Shown here piece by piece: positions 56,136-64,000 of a stretch of 64,000 nucleotides of DNA. The translations under genes and the position numbers were made by a program. Origin of the DNA: Agrostemma githago (lineage: Eukaryota > Streptophyta > Magnoliopsida > Caryophyllales > Caryophyllaceae); contig OY288259.1 in assembly GCA_958450325.1 (NCBI GenBank), forward strand, positions 27,274,734 through 27,338,733. Direction: 5' to 3'. Numbering within the stretch: the stretch's first letter is position 1; each line of letters begins with the position of its first letter. The notes beneath the pieces are model-generated. The model was not told where the DNA came from, did no database searches, and saw only the letters and a list, made by a program, of their open reading frames with translations.

Positions 56136-56444
56136 AGTCTAGCCGTTTTGTATTATGTATTATTAGTTGATATTATGTCACTTATTTGTACTAGTTTTTT
56201 GTGGAGTTTCGACACGTTGTTGCTTTCCGGAATAGCCGGGTTTCAGATGCTTGATGTAAAGGCCTCGACAAAGGCTTGACTTAACCAAATTTTATTGTTA
56301 ATGAGAAGCACATTGTTATTACTTTTTTTTGTTTTGTGGTGGCTCGCAACTCGATTCTTCATTTTACCCGGAGCGTCCTTTCGGCTTTTCACTCCGTCCT
56401 CGGCTGACCTTTTATTTTTTTTCTATTTTTCTATTTTTTATTTT
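56136..56444 (-). other. Spacer after Tat-2 pol, with duplicated block
   Basis: It contains the first copy (56339-56410) of a block starting GGCTCGCAACTCG; the second copy (56461-56530) lies within the low-complexity tail of the pol frame. Tat-1 has one copy (about 27630-27715, inverted). T-rich sequence separates the copies. Confidence 0.6.
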
Positions 56445-58430
56445 TTATTTTTTTGACGACGGCTCGCAACTCGTTTCTTCATTTAGCCCGGGGCGCCCTT
56501 TCGGGTTTTGACCCCGTCTTCGGCTCGTCGTTTGTGCTTCGTCACTTAAATAACTCATTAGCCGGAACGTGGAAAGAGTCCCGGTTTGTATGAGAATCGA
56601 GTAATCGATCTCTTTTTTCTTTTTTTCTTTTGTTGTTTGTTTATTTGTTTGGTTGTACCCGAAGGAGGGTTGCCTACGTATCCGCTTTAGAACGGAATTA
56701 AACCATGTTCGTAGTTCTTTCAAAAGTGTGAGTGACTTAGCTTTAGACTCGTTATGCCAATTATCCATATTGGTTGGAGTTGAGAACTCTTGACCGTCTA
56801 GGTCGGTGAGGATCACGGCGCCCCCCGAGAGTATTTTCTTGACGAGGTAGGGGCCCGCCCAGTTTGGTTTGAATTTCCCTCTAGGATCGACGGGAAGTGG
56901 TGCTCTAATGGATTTGACTACTAAGTCTCCCTCGTGTATGTTTCGGGATTTCACTCGTTTATTAAAGGCTCGTTGTATACGTTACTGGTAGGCTTGTACG
57001 TTGGATAAGGCATGTATCCTACGCTCGTCTAAGAGTACTAGCTCGTCATATCGTTTTGGGTCCCATTATTCTTCAGGAATACCGCTCTCGGCTAGTATCC
57101 TTAGTGACGGTATTTCTAGCACTACGGGTTGTATGGCTTCAGAACCGTAGGTCAAGTAATATGGTGTGGCTCCGGTGGGTATTCGATAGGATGTTCGGTA
57201 CCGCCATAAGGCGAAGGGGATTTTATTCGGCCAATCCCGGTAATTGTCTATTATTTTCTTAAGGATCGTGGTGATGGTTTTGTTGGGTGCTTCTACAGCC
57301 CCGTTCGTTTGAGGTCTATAGGGTGAGGACTTATCTCTTTGGATTTTGTATTTGTCGAGAAGTTTTTGGGTGTAGGCCCTAAAGTGAGCTCCCTGATCAC
57401 TGAGGATTTTGTGAGGTATGCCGTAGCGATAGATGATGTTATTTTGTAAGAATTTGACTACTTGTTTTGAGGTTAGTACGGTGTAAGAAGCGGCTTCTAC
57501 CCATTTGCTGAAATAATCGACGGCCACTAGTATAAAGCAGTGTCCGCCGGTCTCGGACGGGTGTGCCTTTCCTATGATGGCTATTCCCCAAGTAGAGAAA
57601 GGCCAGGGTGTGGCTATAGTATGGAGAGGATATGGCGGTAGGTGTTGGATGTTTGATAATATTTGGCAATTGTGGCATTGACGAACGTGACGTCGACAGT
57701 CTGTCTCTAAGGTAATCCAGTAATAGCCCAATCTCATTATTTTTCGAGCTAGTAGGTGTGCTCTCATGTGGGGTTCGCACTCTCCGTCATGTACTTCTTC
57801 CATGACTCTCTCGGATTGGATTTTGTATATGCACCTAAGGAGGACTCCTTGTGGGGTTCGTTTGTATAATAGTCCTTGACTCAGGACGTAATGAGCGGCT
57901 TGTATTCGTAGGGCTCTTTTGTTTTTGGTGTTTGTGTTGGGTGGATATGACCCGTTAGTTTTAAAGTCTAGGATTGCTTTGTACTAGGGTTCCTCGGAGG
58001 TGTCGTCGATTTTGAGGTTATGGATGTGGGCTGGTTGTTCGCTTCTCTCTACGTAGATAGGCATAGAGAAAAGGTGGTCGGGCATGTTTATTAGCGAGGC
58101 TAGTTTGGATAAGGCATCGACAAATTGGTTTTCTTCGCGGGGTATGTGTATGAAGTCGATTTCGGTGAATTCCTGGGACATTGTTTCCACTTTGGTTTGG
58201 TATGGGGTTAGGCTTTCGCTATAAACCTTCCAGGTACCTGTGGCTTGGTTGATTACTAAAGATGAATCCCCGTGTACTTTGAGATTTTTAACTCCTAGAT
58301 ATATGGCTTCTTTTAGTCCTATTAGGCAGGCTTCGTATTCAGCTGCGTTGTTGGTAACGGGGAAGTCTAGTTTGTATGAATGTTCGTTTGTTGCAGGCTC
58401 GTTGTCGTCTGGTCAGGGGGGTCAGTGATG
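56445..58430 (-). pseudogene. Tat-like RNase H-integrase remnant
   Basis: From 58430 leftward: RNase H C-terminal half (TNNAAEYEACLIGL, VHGDSSLVINQ, HIPREENQFVDALSKLA) carrying the expected E and D residues, then a linker with a stop near 57984. The integrase H2C2 zinc finger follows (ECEPHMRAH...CHNCQ, about 57780-57660), then the core with VAVDYFSKW, SDQGAHF and VEAPNKT (catalytic D, D, E kept) and the SPYRPQTNG motif. The C-terminal domain is KSRNIHEGDLV and WAGPYLVKK. The 57803-57066 stretch is uninterrupted; a TAA near 57069, a stop near 56985 and a shift near the end break the remainder. RT and everything upstream are missing. It provides the intact reference for the deletion in Tat-1. 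Confidence 0.88.
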
Positions 58431-58813
58431 GGTTGAAGAACCTAGGGCTGTTGTTCCTGATCTCTTTTTAGGGTGAAGTTAAGTGGGCCGTTTGTTGTAG
58501 CTCTTGCGTTTTAGTTAATCGTTATCGATAAATGGCATAGTGTTGAGTCTTTAAGCGTTAAAATAAGTTATTAAAAGAAGTCAAGCGATTGTCGAGGCAT
58601 GTTTGTAAAAGAAAAGTCTAGTTTTATTTGATAAATTGTAGACGGGCTAGATGCCCGTAATTAAGTTTGGGGGAGGTGGAGGATATGTCCACTCGCATCA
58701 CCCAGGACTCGATAGAAAGAAATTAAAGACATTATTATTATTTATTTAGCCTAGGCCCTAGGATGAACTAGACTCTGACTCGGACGGGCTGTATGCGCCT
58801 TTAGAAGAGCCTC
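58431..58813. other. Unassigned sequence between Tat-2 pol and Athila LTR
   Basis: No RT motif is found where one would be expected. It holds a purine run (AAGTTTGGGGGAGGTGGAGG near 58662) and, at 58765-58813 on the minus strand, a short acidic S/E frame reminiscent of the E/S repeat at 23180. Probably rearranged Tat sequence. Confidence 0.35.
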
Positions 58814-60422
58814 TGATAAGTGTAGTTTGTAGTGCCTATTTGTTGTTGTTTGGTCCCATTTTCCTTGTGGAATCGCTCCTTAGGGGCGGTTCATGGGCTT
58901 CTTATGCTTCCTTTAGTTCGTTTCAGGTTCCCGAGACCGATTTGGAAGAGTTGGAGCGATTCCGACTCGATACATACACATTTTGGAGCCAACGAGATAA
59001 AGGAACGATGACTCGACGCCTTGGAATCGACCCCAAGACCTTGGGACCCAATCCCGAGCCTCCGAGACCCGATCCCGAGTCCCAAGAATCGAGGAGAATC
59101 CCATGAAAGGCAAGGAAGGACCAAAAAGCTCTTAAGGGAGACCTACAAGACCCATCCCGGTCGGGAAGGCCTCATCCCGATCGGGATGGGGTGCACAATT
59201 GAAGAGGTTACTGTGAGGAGCCCGTCGCGGTCGGGACCACACCGTCCCGGGCGGGACCGTGCTGCTGCTGCACGCCTTCAATTCTTTTCTTCTCCTTTCA
59301 TTCTTAAACCCTATATATACCCCCCCCCCTTTGTATTAAGACGGCATCTTATGTTATATTCCTCACTTCTCCTAAAACCCTAGACTACTTTAGGTTAGGT
59401 TAGATTAGATTAGTGTAGATTAGTCGGTAATTAGTAGTTAATCCTAGTTTAGTCTTGTATTAAGGGAATTCTTCAAGACCCATTCAAGATTGACAACAGT
59501 GGGTGTTTGTTTTGGGTTTTTCTTCATTAATGCAAGTTTTGTTCTTTCTTCTTCACTAGTATGGTAATCTCCTCTTCCTTTTTCTCTTAATCTTTGTTTA
59601 TGTTATTCAAGTTTCAATCTTTAGTTCTAGATTATTGTTTTGTTCTTCATACTTGTTAGTTTCATTATGTTTGTTTTGTTTCTTGTGTTGATTCATCTTG
59701 TTTTTGTTAGTTATAGTTTGACTATGTTAGAGTAGTGTTCTTGCTAGGGTTAGTAGGGTGATTAGGGTGTTAATTGGATGATTAAGGGATTGTTAGAGAT
59801 GCTGGTGGAAGACTTGGGTTTCCTCTTGGTTTGCTGCACATCACATGTTTGTTGAAATGCTTGATTGACTAGTAGATACATATACTTGTTTTTCTTGCCT
59901 TTCTCTTGTGGGTGATAGTTTGTTTGTGGGTTCGGTTCCCTCACTAAGTTGCGAGAGCCCGGTGAGGACGACCCCTAGGTCGGTCTAAGTAGCGAGAGCC
60001 CGGATGCGACCTAGGCCACCATAGCGCGCTAGAACCCCGTTTGTCATGTGTGTCGCCGAGATGGGTTCTAGGTGGAACCTCTAGGTGGGTATAAGTTGCG
60101 AGATCCCGGACCATACCTAGATCACCCTACTACCTCCTTCACTCTAGTTCTTCCTCGACCATTCCGTTACCCCTTTGACTCCGACCTACCTCTAGCCCGT
60201 TTCCTTGTTTGTTTCTCCGTTACCTTAGCCTTAGTCATAGTCTTAGCCTTTTCCCTTCTTATCATTTTAGTGTAGCTCGTTGACTTAGTCTAGTATTTGG
60301 GCCGACCTAGTCTAGGCTATACATTACCGTCCCCGGGGATTCGACCCGACTTACCCTATCTACCGTAGGAATAGCCGGTTTATTATTGACGGTTGGGATT
60401 CCACGACAAATCCCTCCCACCA
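58814..60422 (+). repeat. 5' LTR of element 58814-64000
   Basis: 1609 bp, TGATAAGTGTAG to CTCCCACCA. TATA box CCCTATATATACCC at about 59309-59322; R/U5 repeats of GCGAGAGCCCGG near 59950 and 59992, with a variant near 60097. Confidence 0.92.
59152..59255. repeat. CCCG-NN-CGGG palindrome cluster (U3)
   Basis: Units CATCCCGGTCGGGAAG, CATCCCGATCGGGATG, CGTCGCGGTCGGGACC (one arm mutated) and CGTCCCGGGCGGGACC, upstream of the TATA box. Confidence 0.85.
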
Positions 60423-60425
60423 ATT

Positions 60426-60443
60426 TGGCGCCGTTGCCGGGGA
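60426..60443 (+). other. Primer binding site, tRNA-Asp type
   Basis: TGGCGCCGTTGCCGGGGA, three bases after the LTR. Confidence 0.94.
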
Positions 60444-60560
60444 CGGTGCTAGTTTAGACTTTGTTTTCCTAGTTACTTGACTTTGTCTTTGTGTTTGTGT
60501 TTTCCTTTTTTCTTTTTGTTACCTTGCTTCTTGTGTGTGTGAAGTTTATTTCTCTCTTGT

Positions 60561-60581
60561 CTAGTGCCCAAAAAGCACTAG
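60561..60581 (+). other. Leader hairpin
   Basis: CTAGTGC and GCACTAG arms with a CCAAAAA loop, 117 bases downstream of the PBS and 97 bases before the ORF start. Confidence 0.75.
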
Positions 60582-60677
60582 GCTTCTCACGTTTGTTCTT
60601 AGTCTACAGTTTGTGCTTAGAGGTGGTGATTATCTTCTTCTTGCAACTCAGAGCCGCTTAAACGGACGGTTGCTAGA

Positions 60678-62033
60678 ATGAGTGGTTTCCAACCGGGTAT
60701 GAGCTATGATTTTCGAGCGAGCATGGGGTTTGATCTAAACTCCCCATACATGGAAGCCGATATGAGCTACCCCTCTTCTTCTTTGAACCAAAGCTATGAC
60801 ATGACGTTCCCCTACCATAATCAAGCTTCTTGGGGTAATCAAGACGGGTATAATCCTCAAGGTTATGAAAACGGCTACCGAGAAGTGAATGACTATCAAT
60901 CCTACAATCATGGTGACTACTACTCGAGTTATCAATGTGAACCCACCATGTACACTCAAGATTCACCTTATGGAAGCCAATACTCCCAATACTCCCAATA
61001 CCCACCATATTACCCTCCACCCCAACCACAATATGAACCCCATGACCCACAATACTACCAATCATCCCAACCTTGCTACCAACAATACGATGCCCCACCC
61101 TTTGGGCATTATCAAGATTTTCAAGGAGCTTTAAAAGACCCAAATGAACACCAATTACCCGACACGGAGGTGCTTCATTCTATGCTTCAAATGCAAAGGA
61201 GCATCCAAGAAACGGCCATTCAATTGCGAAAAGAACAAGAGGAATTAATGGCCCAAATTCGAAGGGGAAACGAGGCGAGGAATGCTCAATTAAATGCATT
61301 ATCGGTTCAAACCGTAATGTCTTTATCCCGAGTATCATATTTAGATGGAGGGTGCCCACTTGAGAGAGAGGAGCAACCTAATTACGAAGCCGCCGATGTA
61401 GTTCCCTTTGATAGAGAGATTTGCTTTGAAGAACCTCAATCGTCAACCCAAAAAGAGACGAATGAGGATATGCCCCTTGGTGTAGGCAACATTGGTGAGG
61501 AATTGGAGGAGGATGGTGAGTTGGATGGGTTGGTGGAATTTGTGAGGATGTTGGGTGAAATTGTTAGCCTCGAGTTGCCCTTGTGCGATAATTTGGACAA
61601 GCATCAAGAGCCCCTAGCTAGTACGCCAATCAATGGGTTGGAAGAGATTGAAACCGCCGGTAGAAGTTTCGATTCTCTCCTCCATGATGATGTGGGGCCA
61701 AGTGATGAAGATGGGGAACCACAACTTGAGGAAAGTGTGGGGGTGTGCAATGAAGAGATGAGGCCAAAACCGCTCTTTGTGTCTCGATTCTTGGAGATGA
61801 AGCTTGCTTGTGATTGGAGGCAATGCTTTGGGAGGAAGAGGTCGATGAAGCTCGTAGGATGGATAGACCCCGGAGACAACTTTGAAGATGATTTTGGGTC
61901 TTGGGATTCCTACTTCTTGCCTCCTCCTTGGAGGCCGTGGAGGTCAGCTAGGCTCGAGCGCTTCTTGGGCCTTCATTATGATGTCGGTAGCGCGTTCGAC
62001 TTGCTCCTCCATGCCCTTGAGGGCTACGGTTGA
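60678..62033 (+). CDS. Unknown element-encoded protein: Y/Q-rich, coiled-coil, acidic (451 aa)
   Basis: Homologue of the ORF at 39339-40685, with the same start (MSGFQPGMSYDF) and end (ALEGYG). N-terminal 1-155 is Y/Q/P/N-rich and contains an extra YSQYSQ repeat; coiled coil about 160-218 (SMLQMQRSIQETAIQLRKEQEE); acidic middle; conserved C-terminal region (FLEMKLACDWRQC, SYFLPPPWRP, HYDVGSAFDLLLHALEGYG). Differences from the other copy are spread out and mostly conservative, without stops. Only gag-like low complexity and the coiled coil hint at a structural role; no known domain is seen. It directly follows the element leader, so it would be the first ORF on the genomic RNA. Confidence 0.75.
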   Translation: MSGFQPGMSYDFRASMGFDLNSPYMEADMSYPSSSLNQSYDMTFPYHNQASWGNQDGYNPQGYENGYREVNDYQSYNHGDYYSSYQCEPTMYTQDSPYGSQYSQYSQYPPYYPPPQPQYEPHDPQYYQSSQPCYQQYDAPPFGHYQDFQGALKDPNEHQLPDTEVLHSMLQMQRSIQETAIQLRKEQEELMAQIRRGNEARNAQLNALSVQTVMSLSRVSYLDGGCPLEREEQPNYEAADVVPFDREICFEEPQSSTQKETNEDMPLGVGNIGEELEEDGELDGLVEFVRMLGEIVSLELPLCDNLDKHQEPLASTPINGLEEIETAGRSFDSLLHDDVGPSDEDGEPQLEESVGVCNEEMRPKPLFVSRFLEMKLACDWRQCFGRKRSMKLVGWIDPGDNFEDDFGSWDSYFLPPPWRPWRSARLERFLGLHYDVGSAFDLLLHALEGYG

Positions 62034-62342
62034 AGAAGAGTCCACCATCCTAGGTTTGACGGAGTTCCTAAAGAACCGTCATGTTGTATATTCCCCTCTC
62101 CTCTTCTTTAGGATACTTGTGCTTGTATTTGTGATTTTTGTATCTAGGACTCTTTTGTTTTTGTGGGATTCTTGTAATTGTTTTGGTATTTTGATGAGCG
62201 ATGTGAGGGAGTGAATTTGATGTGTACTTTGAGTTTATTGCGATAGGTGAAGTGAAGGTGACTCCTAGAAAGGAGTGTTTAGTGATAGAGCTTGGATCGT
62301 GAGTAAGGGAGTCGGTTTTTGGGGTCAAGGGAGTCATGAAGA

Positions 62343-62580
62343 CCCTTCCCGACCGGGAAGGGTGTGTCGTCCCGACCGGGATGGAGCCGTCCCGATCGGG
62401 ATGAGGGTGCCAAAAATCGAGTCCACTAGAGTGTCGTCCCGACCGGGATGGGGCCGTCCCGATCGGGATGAGGGTGCCAAAAATTGAGTCCACTGGAGTG
62501 TCATCCCGATCGGGAAGGAGGCTTCCCGACTGGGAAGGGTTTATCAACCCGATCGGGACCATCCATCCCTACCGGAATGA
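62343..62580. repeat. CCCG-NN-CGGG palindrome cluster (internal), largest
   Basis: Nine units. CTTCCCGACCGGGAAG, CGTCCCGACCGGGATG and CGTCCCGATCGGGATG come first. A block of roughly 70 bp with the latter two is then repeated, followed by CATCCCGATCGGGAAG, CTTCCCGACTGGGAAG, AACCCGATCGGGACC and a degenerate unit. Confidence 0.9.
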
Positions 62581-62875
62581 TCCCCTACTCCTTTTTGGTG
62601 CCTCTTCTTCGACATTTAAGCCCACCCAACCATTGTATACCCCCTCCCAACCTCCCTACCTTCCTTTCTCATATCATACCACCTTTGTACCTCATTTACA
62701 TACCTTAACCTCATTTCCTCCTCACTTTAGACCGATATTCACATCAAATCCCACCCCCTCGCACCATTACTACCTTTACCATGCGGTTCTATCAAGCTTG
62801 AGGCGGGATAGCAATGATGAAGACAAGCAAGTGCCTTTATTGATCTATGAGACGATGGAGAGAGTGAGTTGCTAA
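62468..62875 (+). CDS. Short conserved reading frame, unknown
   Basis: The last 80 or so codons (from about 62620) match 41215-41442: P/Y/T-rich, then SNPTPSHHYYLY and SNDEDKQVPLLIYETMERVSC. The upstream part of the frame only reads through palindromes and is not conserved as protein. Not recognised. Confidence 0.35.
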   Translation: MRVPKIESTGVSSRSGRRLPDWEGFINPIGTIHPYRNDPLLLFGASSSTFKPTQPLYTPSQPPYLPFSYHTTFVPHLHTLTSFPPHFRPIFTSNPTPSHHYYLYHAVLSSLRRDSNDEDKQVPLLIYETMERVSC

Positions 62876-64000
62876 CCTATGCTACGGAAACTATCCTTTC
62901 TTTTCCGTCTTTTATAGCTTGTTTTCCTTTGTGTTTGTTCCCTTCCCCTTGTACACTTTTATGTCATGGAGTCATGGTGGCCTTCGAGGCCTCGGTTGTG
63001 GTTGCTCCCGACTCCCGACGATGTGATTACGTCGAGAGTCAATCGAAAAATTAAAATTTCACAAGATTTTCACTTTCTTTTTTGAGGATTTAGTCGGATT
63101 TAGGCGGAATCCGGGCTAGGTGACTTGATTACACCTAGCCCTCCCCTCCCATTTATTTTTATTTCCTTCTTTTTATTTTCTTCCCCCATCCATATCTTTT
63201 CTTGTCTCGGCCCATGGTGACTTGACTACACCCCGGCCGGACACCTTCTACCTTTTCTTCACCTTATTCTTTGATTTTTAGCTATATTTTCGTAGTTTCT
63301 TTTCTTTACTTTTTGTCTCTCCGCACACTACGATCGAGCATGAGGACATGGCTCGATTTAAGTGTGGGGGAGCAATATTCTAGTATAATTTAGTTTATTT
63401 TCTTAGTTTTTTCGAAAAATCTTCAAAAAACCCTAAAAATTTGAAAACTTTCACAAAAAATCAAAAAGATTTTCTTTTGTGTCTTTTCCCTTTTTGTGTC
63501 CTTGTGTCGTGTTTTTGTCGTATTGTGCGTGTTTGCCTCCCTCTTTCCTTATAGGTTGCTTAAATCACCAATAGCTTTGGAGAGCTTTCAAGACTTCCGG
63601 TAACATCTTTATCCCTTTTTCTTCATTATCTCTTGCGGAGTTTGGAGGAGATTGTGATGTTGTGTGCTCGGGTGGAGCTTTGTAAATTTGTGGTTGATTT
63701 GGTGGCTTGTTTGGATGATCGGGGTGGTGTTTGTGTTGTTTATGTGTTCGTTTTGTGTTGTTTGTGTTTTGTTTCTTTTGCTTCTTTTTCTTTCGTTTTC
63801 GTTGAGTCTTTGTTTTGTGTGTGTAGTTGTGTGTTGTGTGTAAACAGTTTTCGAAAACCCGGTTTAGAGACTAGTGTGCGGGTATCTACTTTCCCTCCCT
63901 AGTAATGTAAATCGAGTCTTCGACTTTTGTCTAGTAGAATGACCCTAAATCAATGAATTCGTTGGTCCTTTACCTTGTGTCCACCTAGCTTACTAGGGAT

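Larger units (their letters stand above)
45869..58430 (-). mobile_element. Tat-2: second Tat/Ogre-like element, minus strand, truncated at both ends
   Basis: On the minus strand: RNase H and integrase (58430-56445), a spacer, two genes antisense to pol (54632-56135 and 46553-53711, both + strand), and a 3' UTR with a tandem repeat (45876-45995). No LTR is left. It is inverted relative to Tat-1 and diverged from it (roughly two thirds amino-acid identity by eye in antisense gene 2), so they are separate family members rather than a recent duplication. The first antisense gene is split by a 4-kb insertion. Confidence 0.82.
58814..64000 (+). mobile_element. Athila-like element with unknown ORF, 3' end outside window
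   Basis: LTR 58814-60422, PBS 60426, leader hairpin 60561, intact ORF 60678-62033, then 3' internal region to the window end. It is collinear with 37490-45297; by that comparison the 3' LTR should start roughly 1 kb beyond the window. Left flank GCCTC would be the TSD to look for. Confidence 0.9.
62034..64000 (+). other. 3' internal region, noncoding, continues beyond window
   Basis: Collinear with 40686-42600. It carries the palindrome cluster (62343-62580) and the short conserved frame (62468-62875). No pol motif is present up to the window end. Confidence 0.8.

Noticed and set aside
58431..58813. Reverse transcriptase upstream of the Tat-2 RNase H
   Set aside because: No RT motif could be found in any minus frame; only a short acidic frame and a purine run are visible.

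Overview
This window looks like intergenic DNA of a large flowering-plant (probably eudicot) nuclear genome. I found no host gene, rRNA or tRNA gene; almost all of it is nested transposable elements. The evidence is direct: tRNA primer sites next to long TG...CA repeats, target-site duplications (TSDs), plant Ty3/gypsy gag, protease, RNase H and integrase motifs, a CACTA transposon, a MITE, and spliced genes of plant mobile domain (PMD) type. I cannot name the species.

Two retrotransposon groups dominate. (1) An Athila-like group: LTRs of about 1.6 kb beginning TGATAAGTGT, a tRNA-Asp primer site (TGGCGCCGTTGCCGGGGA) and a polypurine tract ending GTGGGGGAGT. At least six members are present: 1-4365 (minus, runs off the left edge), a rearranged inverted-LTR form 5361-8176, a complete gag-protease element 8365-18088 (TSD CCAAC), a deleted one 23362-26069 (TSD TTATC), a complete + element 37490-45297 (TSD CCAAG) nested in an older fragment (36621-45868), and a + element 58814-64000 that runs off the right edge. 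None encodes RT or integrase in the window. The two + elements with readable ORFs carry, in place of gag-pol, one intact 448/451-codon ORF I do not recognise.

(2) A Tat/Ogre-like group: two decayed members in opposite orientation. Tat-1 (+) runs from about 4637 to 36300, broken by three Athila-like insertions and a CACTA element. Tat-2 (minus) spans about 58430 to 45869. Both carry, between pol and the 3' LTR, two antisense genes with their own TATA-like promoters. One is a gene of eight inferred exons for a PMD-like protein; the other has at least two exons and is tentatively DUF7745-like. All four gene copies carry disabling mutations.

Layout: 0-4.4 kb Athila gag and LTR; 4.4-36.3 kb Tat-1 with nested insertions; 36.3-45.9 kb Tat leader fragment, then Athila fragment with a complete element inside; 45.9-58.4 kb Tat-2, whose PMD gene is split by a 4-kb solo-LTR-like insertion that itself holds a 500-bp MITE; 58.8-64 kb another Athila-like element. 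The most interesting signals are cis-structures in the Athila-like group: covarying CCCG-NN-CGGG palindrome clusters upstream of the LTR TATA box and again in the 3' internal region, and a leader hairpin conserved between subfamilies that encode different proteins. The conserved unknown ORF, and GGCGCC-type boxes shared by the Tat LTR and its antisense promoters, come next.
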